From Erinaceus europaeus (taxonomy: Eukaryota; Chordata; Mammalia; Eulipotyphla; Erinaceidae): a DNA stretch of 64,000 nucleotides. This document shows, one piece after another, positions 1-9,579 of the stretch. Made by a program: the position numbers and the translations under genes. The notes under the pieces were generated by a model. That model searched no databases. It was not told the origin of the DNA and was given only the letters and a program-made list of their open reading frames with translations. The DNA lies in NCBI RefSeq assembly GCF_950295315.1, contig NC_080172.1:117052788-117116787 (forward strand), read 5' to 3'. Within the stretch, counting starts at the first letter, position 1; each line of letters begins with the position of its first letter.

Positions 1-1104
1 GGAATGAGGAAGGAGGGTTATCCATGGCTAGCAGACAGAGAGGTGTCCTGAGGGCGGAGAGAAGATGGGTCAGGTAGGGTAACTTCTGGCAGTCTTTGAA
101 TGAGCAGACCATTTGGTTTAAAGACAAGGAGGTAAGCTGTTGTATTGGGAATGCAGAGTCCCTGTGAGGCAGAGCATCTGACAGGTGAAGCTGAGCTTGA
201 AGGCCATTGTCTCCCATGCTCAGTCTCTGGTAGAGAGAGGCTGACAGGAAGACCGTGTTCCTCAGGCACCCAGCTTTCCATGGGAGCTTCCACCCACCTC
301 AACCATATCCTCACAGTTTCCCTACAAAGCCTGGCCTCTGAACACCGACCTCCTTGTGGAGAGGGAAGCCCCTGAGGGAGGGACCACAGAGACACCATGG
401 CGGAGGGCAGGTGTCCAATGTCATGGGGGATTTCTCAGGGGGTTCTGTGATTCTAACCACTGAACCTGGCTGCCACTTAGTGTGGAACGGGAAATGGTTT
501 GGAAGCTCCAAGGTCCTTGTCTTCAGACAGGGTCTGCAGAGATGGGAGGACGTTTCCCTAGTCCACCGAAGCCCCCTGACACGATCGTGAGACTTGAGCA
601 GCATGCCAGGAGAGAGCAGTTGACGGAGACTCTGTGGGAGGAATGAGCAGTGCCTTGCTGCCAGGGCTCGGCCAGGGGCAGCCCGTGACCCTTGAGGCTT
701 ATCTGAGGTGTTTGGGGGCTGCTGCACATAGGACATCGGCAGGTAGCCCCAAAGATGTCTCACACAGCCAACGTCTGCCACGGCCCAGGCTGCCCAGAGC
801 CTTGTGGAAGTAGGTGCTGACACCCCTCTAGCTGGCAATTGTGTTGAAGGTCTGGGCGGTGGGCAGCTCCATGGTCTCCTAAGATATTTTTATATTCATT
901 TATTTTTATATTCATTTATTCATTTATTTATTTATAGTCCTGCATTCTAGCACAATCGCAATCTTCCACTCAGGGGAAATATCCTTTCATCCTTATCTCA
1001 ATCTCTTGCTCTGAGTCTCAGAGCTCATTCAGTGGCCATGTTACCCACCGCCCCCTCCCCAGAGGGTTAACTCTGGCCATGTCAATAGGTTTTTCAAGAA
1101 CGTT
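1..1104. other. Single-copy-looking intergenic DNA
   Basis: No gene, splice-bounded exon or recognisable repeat is visible. Short reading frames on both strands lack any protein-like pattern and overlap one another. An AT-rich stretch near 885-945 is built of TTTATTCATTTATTTA-type words and may be the decayed tail of an old retroposon. Confidence 0.5.
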
Positions 1105-1115
1105 GGACCACACTG

Positions 1116-1402
1116 AGTTTTTTTAATATTTATTTATTTATTCCCTTTTTGTTGCCCTTGTTGTAGTTATTATTGTTGTTGTGGTTGATGCTGTCATTGT
1201 TGGTTAGGACAGAGAGAAATGGAGAGAGGAGGGGAAGACAGAAAGGAGGAGAGAAAGACAGACACCTGCAGACCTGCTTCACTGCCTGGGAAGCGACTCC
1301 CCTGCAGGTGGGGAGCTGGGGCTCGAACCGGGATCCTTACACAGGTTCTTGTGCGTTGCGCCACATGTGCGCTTAACCCGCTGTGCTACCACCTGACTCC
1401 CT
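1116..1402 (-). mobile_element. SINE-A copy with target-site duplication
   Basis: On the minus strand the order is tRNA-like head with B box, GGTGAAGCAGGTCTGCAGGTGTC body, CT-rich stretch, then an AACAACAATAATAACTACAACAA tail ending in AATAAATA. The copy is bounded by an 11 bp direct repeat, GGACCACACTG, at 1105-1115 and 1403-1413. That fixes both ends and shows insertion by target-primed retroposition. The perfect duplication suggests a fairly young insertion. It is non-coding and dependent on L1 machinery (family knowledge). Confidence 0.9.
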
Positions 1403-1940
1403 GGACCACACTGTTCATTACAATCTCTTGCTCCAGCGCCATCTGCTCTGACCAGCCTGCTCCACCCATCAACTCGTCTCTAAAAGTCTCTGCGCCACTA
1501 GATCGAGCCTCTGGAGAGCTGGGGTCAGTCCACTACAAGGACGAGAAGGTGAACCTGTGAGCAGAATGAACCTGGAGCCACGAGAAGCCCCAGCAAAGTG
1601 GGGCCACCTGAGACCTAGACCAGGGATCATACGGTCACCCCTAAGCTAAGACCCCTTAAGGTCCAGCGAGGAGCCCGGCCAGGCGAGCATCGTTGTGTGC
1701 CTGACAACCCATCCCAACACTGGGCTTTCTATGAGCCCAGGAAATTGGCTTTGGCTCTCCTGCCAGCAAACTCTGACATCTCAGTGGCTTAGCTTGGTAT
1801 CCTGTATTGCTACAAACATGGGGGGGGGGCTTCCACGTGGGACCAGGAGCCCCAGAGTCAGCACAGCAGGGCAGCTGGGGAGATGGTGGCACATGGATTC
1901 TTCACGGCCTCCAGCCAGAACCCATTCTGGCCCCTGCTGC
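1403..1940. other. Intergenic DNA, nothing recognised
   Basis: Apart from the SINE target duplication at its left edge, no gene or repeat is recognised. A run of ten G lies at about 1821. Confidence 0.4.
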
Positions 1941-2552
1941 TCCCTCTCCCTCTCTCTCCCTCTCCCTCTCCCTCTCCCCCTCCCCCTCCCCCTCCCCCTC
2001 CCCCTCTCCCTCTCCCTCTCCCCCTCTCCCTCTCTCCCTCTCCCTCTCTCCCTCTCCCTCTCCCCCTCTCCCTCTCTCCCTCTCCCTCTCCCTCTCCCCC
2101 TCTCCCTCTCTCCCTCTCCCTCTCCCTCTCCCCCTCTCCCTCTCTCCCTCTCCCCCTCCCCCTCTCCCTCTCTCCCTCTCCCCCTCCCCCTCCCCCCTCT
2201 CTCCCTCTCCCTCTCCCCCTCCCCCTCTCCCCTTCCCTTTTCCCTCTCCCTCCCCCTCTCCCTCTCTCCCTCTCCCCCTCTCCCTCTCTCCCTCTCCCTC
2301 TCCCCCTCTCCCTCTCTCCCTCTCCCTCTCCCCCTCTCCCCCTCTCCCCCTCTCCCCCTCTCCCCCTCTCCCCCTCTCCCCCTCTCCCTCTCCCCCTCTC
2401 CCCCTCCCCCTCTCTCCCTCTCTCCCTCTCCCTCTCCCTCTCTCCCTCTCCCTCTCCCTCTCTCCATCTCCCTCTCCCTCTCCCTCTCCCCCCCCTCCCT
2501 CCCTCTCTCCCCTCCCCCTCCCCCTCTCCCTGCCCCTCCCTGCCCCCCCCCT
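1941..2552. repeat. CT-rich polypyrimidine array (CCCTCT/CCCTCC units)
   Basis: About 610 bp of nearly pure pyrimidine on the plus strand, made of interleaved CCCTCTCC, CCCCTCTCC and CCCTCTCT words with no strict single period. The minus strand is pure GGGAGA-type purine. It opens several long Ser/Pro/Leu or Gly/Glu/Arg reading frames, which are artefacts of low complexity. A tract like this can adopt triplex (H-DNA) structure and is expected to vary in length. Confidence 0.95.
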
Positions 2553-3354
2553 TGTTCTTCAAATGCTCCTGCTGCAAGGGAGTCTGGGAAATGCAGTTTT
2601 TCCTGAGTGTCTAGGAAGAGGAAACTGAACCAGGATTTGGTTGGATACTAGCCCTGTTCCTGCCACAGGGTTGGTTGTGGAAGGTTGAAAGTCAAAGGGC
2701 GTGGCGTGGCAGGCACATTCTAGAAGCCCAATGATGCTTTTTCTCCTGTTCTTTCTTTGTGTGTGTCTGTGTGTATTTTTCTTTGTTATTACTGATTTAA
2801 GTGTTTTTTTTTTACAGAATCATAATATTCCAGTAGCATATCTTAACACCCACACAGGGTAGATGTTGGCGCACTCTCCGCCAAAGTCCTCCACCTCCCA
2901 CTGTTCCCGAGTGTGCAGTTCCAGATCTGATCCCTGGTCAAGGACGTGCAGGGTCATGGCTCTCTGGACTTATCTCCCCGCTCCCGCTCTCTGCAGCATG
3001 GCGGGACCACTAGTTCACCTTCTGTACCTGGGCAGCGTCTTTGTGCAGAGCACTGATTTGCAAATCAGTCAAAGCAGCCCTAATGGGCCAGTGAGGCCCC
3101 TGGCCGTGCCAGGTTAGCGCCATTTAGGGCTCGAGCTGCGGAAAGCAAACCTGACCTGCCTCTCCAGGGCCGGCCTAGCTCCACAGTCCCTGGGTGAGAC
3201 TAGAGTCAGAGCAGAAGTGTGGGGTGCTGCAGCTGCCCTCCCAGCAAGGCACAGTCTTGTCCTCTGCCACCTAGAAGCTCCACCTTGCAAAGCAGATGGG
3301 AGTCACGGGCATCCACGTCCACCATGCTCCCAGCCTCTCAGGGGCCTAGCCTCA
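2553..3354. other. Intergenic DNA with possible unnamed old repeat
   Basis: No gene is seen. The stretch 2740-3120 starts with a T-rich/GT-rich segment and continues into a moderately GC-rich body. Its texture is that of an old retroposon lying on the minus strand, but I cannot name a family. Confidence 0.3.
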
Positions 3355-3373
3355 CCTAGAAAGTTCCCTATTC

Positions 3374-3408
<35 letters not shown>

Positions 3409-4075
3409 TTTTCCCTATGTTTCCCTTGTTGTTTAATTGTTATAGTTATTATTGTTGTCATCATTGTTGGATAGGACAGAGAGAAATGGAGAGTGGAGGG
3501 AAAGACAGAGAGGGGGAGAGAAAGACAGACACCTGCAGACCTGCTTCACCGCCTGTGAAGCGACTCCCCTGCAGGTGGGGAGCCGGGGGCTTGAACTGGG
3601 ATCCTTACACTGGTCCTTGCACTTTGTACCACCTGCGCTTAACCCACTGCACTACCGCCCGACTCCCAAAAGTTCCCTATTCTCTATCCCTCTCTGGGAG
3701 TCTGGACCAAAATTCCTTATGGGGAGCAGAAGGTGGGAGCTCTGGCTTCTGTCATTGCTTCTACGCTGGACATAGGTGCTGGCAGGTGGATCCACACCCC
3801 CAGCCTGTCTCTGTCCTTCCCTCGTGGGGCAGGGCTCTGGGGAGGGGAGGCTCCAGGACACATGGTGAGGGCGTCTGTCTAGGGAGGTCAGGGTGTCATC
3901 ATAGTAGCATCTGCAGCTTGGTGGCTGAAAAGCATTCAGACATAAAGCAGGACAAGTTGGTTAATAAACAGGAACCTAAAGTTTAGTAGAGCAAATGACA
4001 TGATGGGTCTTCGTGTGGGAAGCAGCTAGGACGTTTACTTTAGGTGTGTTCAGAGGGGCCCGTGACACAGGATAA
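3355..4075 (-). mobile_element. R1 retroposon copy interrupted by a SINE
   Basis: The pieces at about 3355-3374 and 3669-4075 align, in reverse orientation, with the R1 copy at 37385-38095. Shared landmarks are the segment around ATGGGGAGCAGAAGGTGGGA, a segment around GTGGGGCAGGGCTCTGG, and GTAGCATCTGCAGCTTGGTGG. The two pieces are separated by the SINE at 3375-3668. No reading frame is conserved between R1 copies, so it looks non-coding. Confidence 0.75.
3375..3668 (-). mobile_element. SINE-A inserted in R1, with 15 bp TSD
   Basis: This is a full SINE-A in reverse orientation with a long TTTA tail complement (3376-3410). The direct repeat AAAGTTCCCTATTCT occurs at 3360-3374 and again at 3669-3683, so the target was the R1 element itself. 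The SINE is therefore younger than that R1 copy. Confidence 0.92.
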
Positions 4076-5174
4076 GGGCCCAAAGGGAAAAAGGGTCTCG
4101 AAAACCTTCGCTCGTCCAGTCATATGGAAACTTCTACAAAAGCAGGTTTAATTGGTCCCATCCTGCAAATGAAGAAGTTGAAATCACAGGATCTCAAGAC
4201 AGCATTTCCTGTGTTTATCAGACCAGGAAGCCTTCTTTCTGCATAGGAAAGACTCAAAGCACATTCTTTAAGACACGCCTCTCTCAGCTGGCCTATTTCA
4301 TCCCCCAACGTCAAGTTAATTGCAAAAGCTTGCACCTGCCCCTAGCCCAGGGCTTGATACCTAGGATGCCAGAGGCCTGAAGACGTAGCAAGTGTATAAC
4401 ATTATTCCCCAGCACAAGGTTCAGAACTTCAGGCTCTTATGCTTCCGGAAGCGTCTGGGACCCAGAACGAGTGAAGGACCATATCCCTGACTTGAGTCCC
4501 AGTAGAGAAGACCCAGTGCTTATCTGAGGCTTTGCAAAAGCGGACAGACTTGCAGAGAGGTAGGAAAAGTGCCGGGAGTGGGAGAAATGGCCCGTGCGAC
4601 AGCAGGGACAAGGGGACAGTAAACGGATGAGCTTGGCTGGAGCAGAACGGGTGTTTGGGAACAGTGACAAATGAGGTTGGGGCATCAAAGGGACCTTGGA
4701 GAACAGACAGAAACATTCAGATTCGATTGGAGAGGCCTCGGGGAGCTCCAGGACATTCTGGAACCTGCACAAAGCAGCTCAGGAACAAGAGTGAAGACGA
4801 GGCAGAGAAGGGGAGATGGGAGAGCTGGGCTGCTGAGGAGGGCTCCTGGGAGAGCCGGGACCACGTAGACCCTTGCCCATGGAGGGAACACTGAGGGAGG
4901 ACCTGGCTGAGGGGACACAGCAGGCTGGGAGCAAAAAGCCCCAGAGACAGACTCTGCCTGAGAGGGCCCTCTGCTTTTTTCAGTTCCTAACTGTGGTTTC
5001 CTGTACATCACACGACCCTCGTAGCTTTTTCTCTTTTAATCTGGGGATAACCGTGTGTGCTCGGTGGGGCTGTGAGAATTCAGGGAGACCAGAGCGTGAC
5101 TCTGAAGGGCTGAGCTCACGGGAAAGCCCCTGCCCCTCCCTCCCCGCATAGGCCTGGCTCTGTGAGGGCCCCTC
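4076..5174. other. Intergenic DNA, possible old MIR trace
   Basis: This is single-copy in appearance. Around 4145-4200 a CATCCTGCAAATGAAGAAGTT-like segment resembles the MIR core but is too diverged to call. No exon-like frame is supported. Confidence 0.35.
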
Positions 5175-5330
5175 AGCTCTTTCTGTAAATACTTCACCCA
5201 GGACCCTGCTGCGTGTCAGGCCCCCACACAGCACCCAGAGATGTTGTCTCCCAGTTATTCCATAGATGGGTGGCATCACACCCAGTGCACAGATAAGGAA
5301 ACTGAGGCCCAGAGGTCTGCACAGAAAGTA
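5175..5330 (+). mobile_element. MIR fragment
   Basis: The core word ACAGATAAGGAAACTGAGGC (5290-5309) and the following CCAGAGGTC match the central MIR consensus in plus orientation. MIRs are tRNA-derived SINEs shared by all mammals, so this copy predates the lineage-specific elements around it. Confidence 0.75.
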
Positions 5331-5593
5331 CCAGCAGCAACCATGTCTAGACAACTGTGTGGAAGCCCAGATGCCAAGAGATTCAAGGCTGCCACGAACT
5401 CTCTGATCCGGGGCCTAGAAGCGCGAAGCACTGATGCCTGAGGTCACGCAGTCCGTGGGTCAGCTGGGGCACCCACCGATTTGGGAAACTCCAGTGCTGT
5501 GTTAGAATCTGGCTAACACGAGGATTCTGGGGGGGGGTTTAGGCTGGGGATTCCGAGATCCTGAAAACTGACCCTCTCCTAAGTAATGTTTTT

Positions 5594-5742
5594 TTTAAAA
5601 AATTATTTATAAAATGGAGACATTGGCAAGACCATAGGATAAGAGGGATACAATTCCACACAGTTCCCACCACCAGAACTCCCATCTCCTATCTTGAAAG
5701 ACTTCCCATTCTTTATTCCCCTGGGAGTATGGACCCAGTAAT
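5594..5742 (-). mobile_element. R1 3'-end fragment
   Basis: This is the reverse complement of the R1 3' terminus. It shows the ATAGGATAAGAGGGATACAA segment, the AATTCCACACAGTTCCCACC segment and CCCTGGGAGTATGGACCCA, as in the copies at 44775 and 37900-38050. It is 5'-truncated, as expected for an element copied by target-primed reverse transcription. Confidence 0.75.
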
Positions 5743-5744
5743 GG

Positions 5745-5876
5745 TTTTTATTTCTTTATTTATTAAGGAAGGAGGAGACAGAGGCAGAGAGATACCTTCA
5801 GCCCGGCTCACTGGTTGGGGGAGGGACATGAGCCTGGGGTCTTGCACACTGCCTGCTTTCTACCACCTGGCCCCGT
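5745..5876 (-). mobile_element. Diverged SINE-B fragment
   Basis: A TTTATTTATTAAGGAAGGAGGAGACAG tail and a CTACCACCTGGCCCC head complement are recognisable in reverse orientation. The body is shortened and the B box is degraded, so this is an older copy. Confidence 0.6.
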
Positions 5877-5906
5877 GACGCTTCCTGGAGTAAAGGGGTT
5901 GCTAGA

Positions 5907-6244
5907 GATTTTTTTTTTTTTTTTGCCTCCAGGGTTATTGCTGGGCCTGGGGTCCTACACTACGAATCCACTGCTCCTGGAAGCCATTTTTTTCCCATTT
6001 TGTTGCCTTCGTTGTTGCCCTTGTTGTGGTTGTGGTTGTTATCGTTATTATAGCCGTTGTTGGGTAGGACAGAGAGACATGGAGAGAGGAGGGGAAGACA
6101 GAGAGGAGGAGAGAAAGACAGACCCCTGCAGACCTGCTTCACCACTTACGAAGCAACCCCCCTGCAGGTGGGGTGTCAGGGGCTCAAATCGGGATCCTTT
6201 CACCGGTCGCCTGTGCTTAACCTGCTGTGCCACCACCCAGCACC
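5907..6244 (-). mobile_element. SINE-A copy, long-tail form
   Basis: Reverse-oriented SINE-A. Beyond the AACAACAA tail it carries an extra 3' segment, read in complement as GCCTCCAGGGTTATTGCTGG...CCACTGCTCCTGGA. The longest SINE-A copies in the window share this segment (60780, 59900, 11730). A T17 run at 5911-5927 marks the poly(A) end. Confidence 0.8.
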
Positions 6245-6547
6245 CTTCTTTCCCTTTCTTTTTCTTTTCTTAATCTCCAGTCACTGGGGCTCATGCCAGC
6301 ACTATGAATCCCCCACTCCTGGGAGTTATTTTTCCCTTTTTTCCTTTCTATTGGATAGGACAGAGAGAAATTTAAAGGGGAAAGGGGAGATAGAGAGAGA
6401 AAGAGAAAGACAGACACCTGCAGGCCTATTTCACCACTTCTGAATGCCCCCGCCCACACACAGGTGGAAAGCCGGGGGCTTGAACCAGGGTCCTTGTGCT
6501 TAGTACTATATGCGCTTCACCTGGTGGTGTACTACCACATGCCCCCA
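6245..6547 (-). mobile_element. SINE-A/B copy adjacent to the previous SINE
   Basis: It contains the complement of the CACTGGGGCTCATGCCAGCA...CCCACTCCTGGGAG 3' segment, a GATAGGACAGAGAGAAATTT body and a head ending in CCACATGCCCCCA. It abuts the SINE at 5907-6244 in the same orientation. Confidence 0.75.
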
Positions 6548-6564
6548 GAATAATTCAAGGAACA

Positions 6565-6690
6565 CAGAGACACAGATGTGGTCGTGGGCAAGAGCCCGAG
6601 TCTCCACTTTCCCATCTGTAGAATGGGGGAACCTTCTGTTCCCCGGAGGGCTGCCGTGAAGAATCAGGCAGTCGGAGCCTGCAGCCTTGG
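6565..6690 (-). mobile_element. MIR fragment
   Basis: The order TCTCCACTTTCCCATCTGTA then GAATGGGGGAACC, followed by a GTGAAGAATCAGGCAG segment, matches the reverse complement of the MIR core and 3' part. It is old and lacks a target duplication. Confidence 0.6.
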
Positions 6691-7099
6691 CCGATATGAG
6701 GATCCCACGGCGCAGGGGTCTAGGGACGCTCAGCTCTCTGAATTATTATGACTGCCCCGCTGGCCCTGGGCTCTCTGTGAACATCCCCTCCTTGCTCTCA
6801 GACCTCGGGGCGCTCCTTTCACTTCAGCTCATCCCCAGGGGAGTAAGTCGGGACATACTCTGCCACTTACAACAGCACCCGTGAACGGCTTCACATCCAA
6901 TTTCCCCATCAAATTCACAGGCACGGATCACACACCATTATTGCACTTCCTAATGGTCTGTGCGGAGGGAACTGTAAGTAGGGCATTTCTTCCTGCCTTT
7001 AGTATTCTCAGACCCTTTGAAACTCCCTCTCCAGGCCGGGCCCCCTGTCAGGCAGCTGAAGCAGCCTTTGATTCTCTAAAAACCTGGTCACTGCTAACT

Positions 7100-7340
7100 C
7101 CAGACTATTTCATTTTATATTATTTTATTTATTACCTTTATTTATTTATTAGATAGAGACAGCCACAAATCAGAGGGGGAGGGGGGCTGGGAGAGAGGGG
7201 GAGAGACAGAGAGACACCTGCAGCCCTGCTTCACCACTTGTGAAGCCTTCCCCCTGCAGGTGAGGACCAGGGGATTGAACCTGGATCCTTGCGCACTTTA
7301 ACATGTGTGCCCAGCCAGGTGCGCCACCACCTGGCCCCCA
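7100..7340 (-). mobile_element. SINE-B copy
   Basis: A TTTATTTATTAGATAGAGACAG tail complement is followed by CCTGCAGCCCTGCTTCACCA and a GCCACCACCTGGCCCCC head, all in reverse orientation. The B-box complement GGGATTGAACCTGG is slightly degraded. Confidence 0.85.
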
Positions 7341-7563
7341 AGGAATATATTTTTTAAGATAATCTTGAACCCAGGTCCTAATGAATTATATTATGTGTGT
7401 TCAACCAGGTGCACCACCACCCAGCCCCTTATTTTATTTTATTTATTTTTACCAGAGTACTGTTCAGCTCTGGGTTATGAATATCAGCAGGAGATTCAAC
7501 CTGGGATTTTGGAGCCTCAGGCATGAGAGTCTCTTTGCGGAACCATTATGCTGTCTACCCCAC
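7341..7563 (-). mobile_element. SINE head fragment plus SINE-C copy
   Basis: 7345-7428 is only the head of a SINE-B (reverse; TTGAACCCAGGTCCT...CACCACCCAGCCCC). Directly after it, 7429-7563 is a SINE-C: CAGAGTACTGTTCAGCTCTG, a G-rich tRNA-like part with ATTCAACCTGGG, then GGAGCCTCAGGCATGAGAGTC. The same SINE-C words recur at 21985, 47155 and 57880. Confidence 0.65.
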
Positions 7564-8388
7564 CCTTCATCCCAGAGTTCAGAAGAGTGCTGGCCCTTCC
7601 TGGAGCTTCTGCAGAGCCCACTGTGATACCAGGCAGCAGGCTGGGCTGCAGGGCCCACGTTCAGAAAGGAGACTAAGGACCTAGTTTCTGGGAGCCTCTG
7701 TGGAATGGAATGAAAACACCAGTTGCCCAGGGTGGTGGGATCAGGAGGGCCCAGCCAAGGGCTGTGCAGCCACAGAGATGGCTGCTTTGTTGGGGTGGTG
7801 AGAACAGCAGTCTTGAAGGTCAACCCCAGGAGGGGTGAGCTCAGCAGGCAGCATCCCCCCGGGGTCGCTCCACGGGGTCTCGGCCATGGGCAGGTTCAGA
7901 GTGCCAGCGGAGACAGGAGCTGCCGTCCGGGGCCTCTGACTGCGGGAGGTGGTCCCGGGTCCCGGGCAGGTGGGGATTGGGTGTTCTACCCCAGGCTAGA
8001 GCAGGGCTCTGCTCTGAGTGCTGTGGGCCCTGGCTACCCACCAACCAGGACGGACAGACGGACTCAGCAGATGACCAGCAAGCGTGTGGCTGTGACAGAG
8101 CAGCTAGGACTGGGACCGACCGGGGGGCGCTGAGCCTTGAGGACCTGAAAGAGAACTGAGCCCCCAGGAAGTGGAAGGAGCCTCCAGGCCCACCAAACAG
8201 TTACTGCACACCTTCAAGACCAGCAGGGATCCATCCCTGACCTCCCCCACAGAATGAGCCAGCTGCCTCGTGTTCCAGTGCCAGAAAAAGACACTCTTTC
8301 TCTCCAGACTGTACTCTCCCTGTTGATTAAACAAAATTCTGCTTACCCCTGGCCCTACTGGAATCTAAAAATCCACCCTTGGTGTGCA

Positions 8389-8390
<2 letters not shown>
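7564..8390. other. Intergenic DNA, nothing recognised
   Basis: Moderately GC-rich single-copy sequence. Several overlapping reading frames exist on both strands but none shows a domain or biased composition. No gene is called. Confidence 0.4.
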
Positions 8391-8451
<61 letters not shown>

Positions 8452-8565
8452 AAAGGCCACACACCACTGCTTTCTGTCTCTCTGTCTCTTCCTCCATCTC
8501 TCCCTCTCTCTCTTTCTCCCTCTCCCTCTTGCTCCCTTTCTCTCTCTCCCCCTCTCTCTCTCTGA
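8391..8565. repeat. (GT)30 microsatellite with CT-rich flank
   Basis: 8391-8450 is 30 uninterrupted GT units. After a 20 bp spacer, 8474-8565 is CT-rich (TCTCTCCC words). Uninterrupted dinucleotide runs of this length are normally polymorphic. Confidence 0.95.
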
Positions 8566-9579
8566 TATGTCCATTCCTTCTCTGCAGCTGCACCTTGCCC
8601 CCAGAGGTACCTGTGCTACCTGCCCCCTGCTCAGACCCCACTCACAGCTTCACCTGCCACACCTGCCTGGGCTGCTCCACCCTCAGAAGCCCTTGCGAGG
8701 AGCCCGGTGGGGCAGGCTTGGCGGTATGGAGTTCACAGCCAACCCCGAGAAGATGGGCCTGTTTATGTGACAGTCCACGTCTGTCTCTGATTGCTCTGTC
8801 CAGCCCCTGAGCCAGGCGAGGGCCCTGCCTGTACTCGGGGAGACCAGATTGGCAGCATGCACGCACACTCGCAGAAGCCCAATATAGACTTCCAATTATC
8901 TTTTAATTTCGTTCCTGTCTTCATTTGTTCATTTCACTTTTTTTTTTTTTCCAAACGGACTGGAAGGGAAAAAAAAAAAAAGCTGTGATTTATGGAGTTT
9001 GGAGCCAGCTAGCGGGAGGTGTCATGCTCACCTGCTGGTGGGAAAGAGACATCAGGCTAGGCCCCAAACCTCACTCCAGCCAGCACCTCTACAGGGGAGG
9101 CTGCTCCCTCCCTGAGTTCCCGAGCCCCTGGCTCTCTCCTCTGCTTTCCGCTTAAAGTGGTTCTGCCACCAAGGCTGCTGACAGAACGGGGGTGGGAGGA
9201 CTGCCTGCACCTGTGGGCTCCGGGTTGGCTAGTTCCTAGGAAGAGGAGGAGGGCCTCTTCCATGCAGACAGACGAGCCAATCAAAGCCCCATCCTCCTCC
9301 CACTGCTCCACCAGGGCCTGGCCTCAGTTGCTCCTGGACCAGACAGCTGAGGGCAGCCCTGGCGGCAGGCGTGGTGACCGCCAAAATGAGCGGTACCAGC
9401 CTGAGTGGGGCCTGTCGACCTGTCGCCCTTACTGCTCCCACGGAACTACAGTGAAGGCCCTTGTCTGCACCTTCCCTTTGCCCCCTGCTTCGTGGCCAAC
9501 CCTGGCACTTCCCACCAGGTCGTGTTGGCCCAAGAGGCCAGGGCAGCTCTTGGGAACTCTACCCAACCACCTCACCCCC
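8566..9579. other. Intergenic DNA with T/A runs
   Basis: No gene is recognised. The stretch 8937-8981 holds a T-run followed 30 bp later by an A-run that could pair with it as a weak hairpin. The rest is GC-moderate single-copy DNA. Confidence 0.4.

Noticed and set aside
1695..2628. Several 200-300 codon frames rich in Ser/Pro/Leu or Gly/Arg/Glu
   Set aside because: All are opened by the CT-rich array at 1941-2552; three overlapping frames on each strand look alike.
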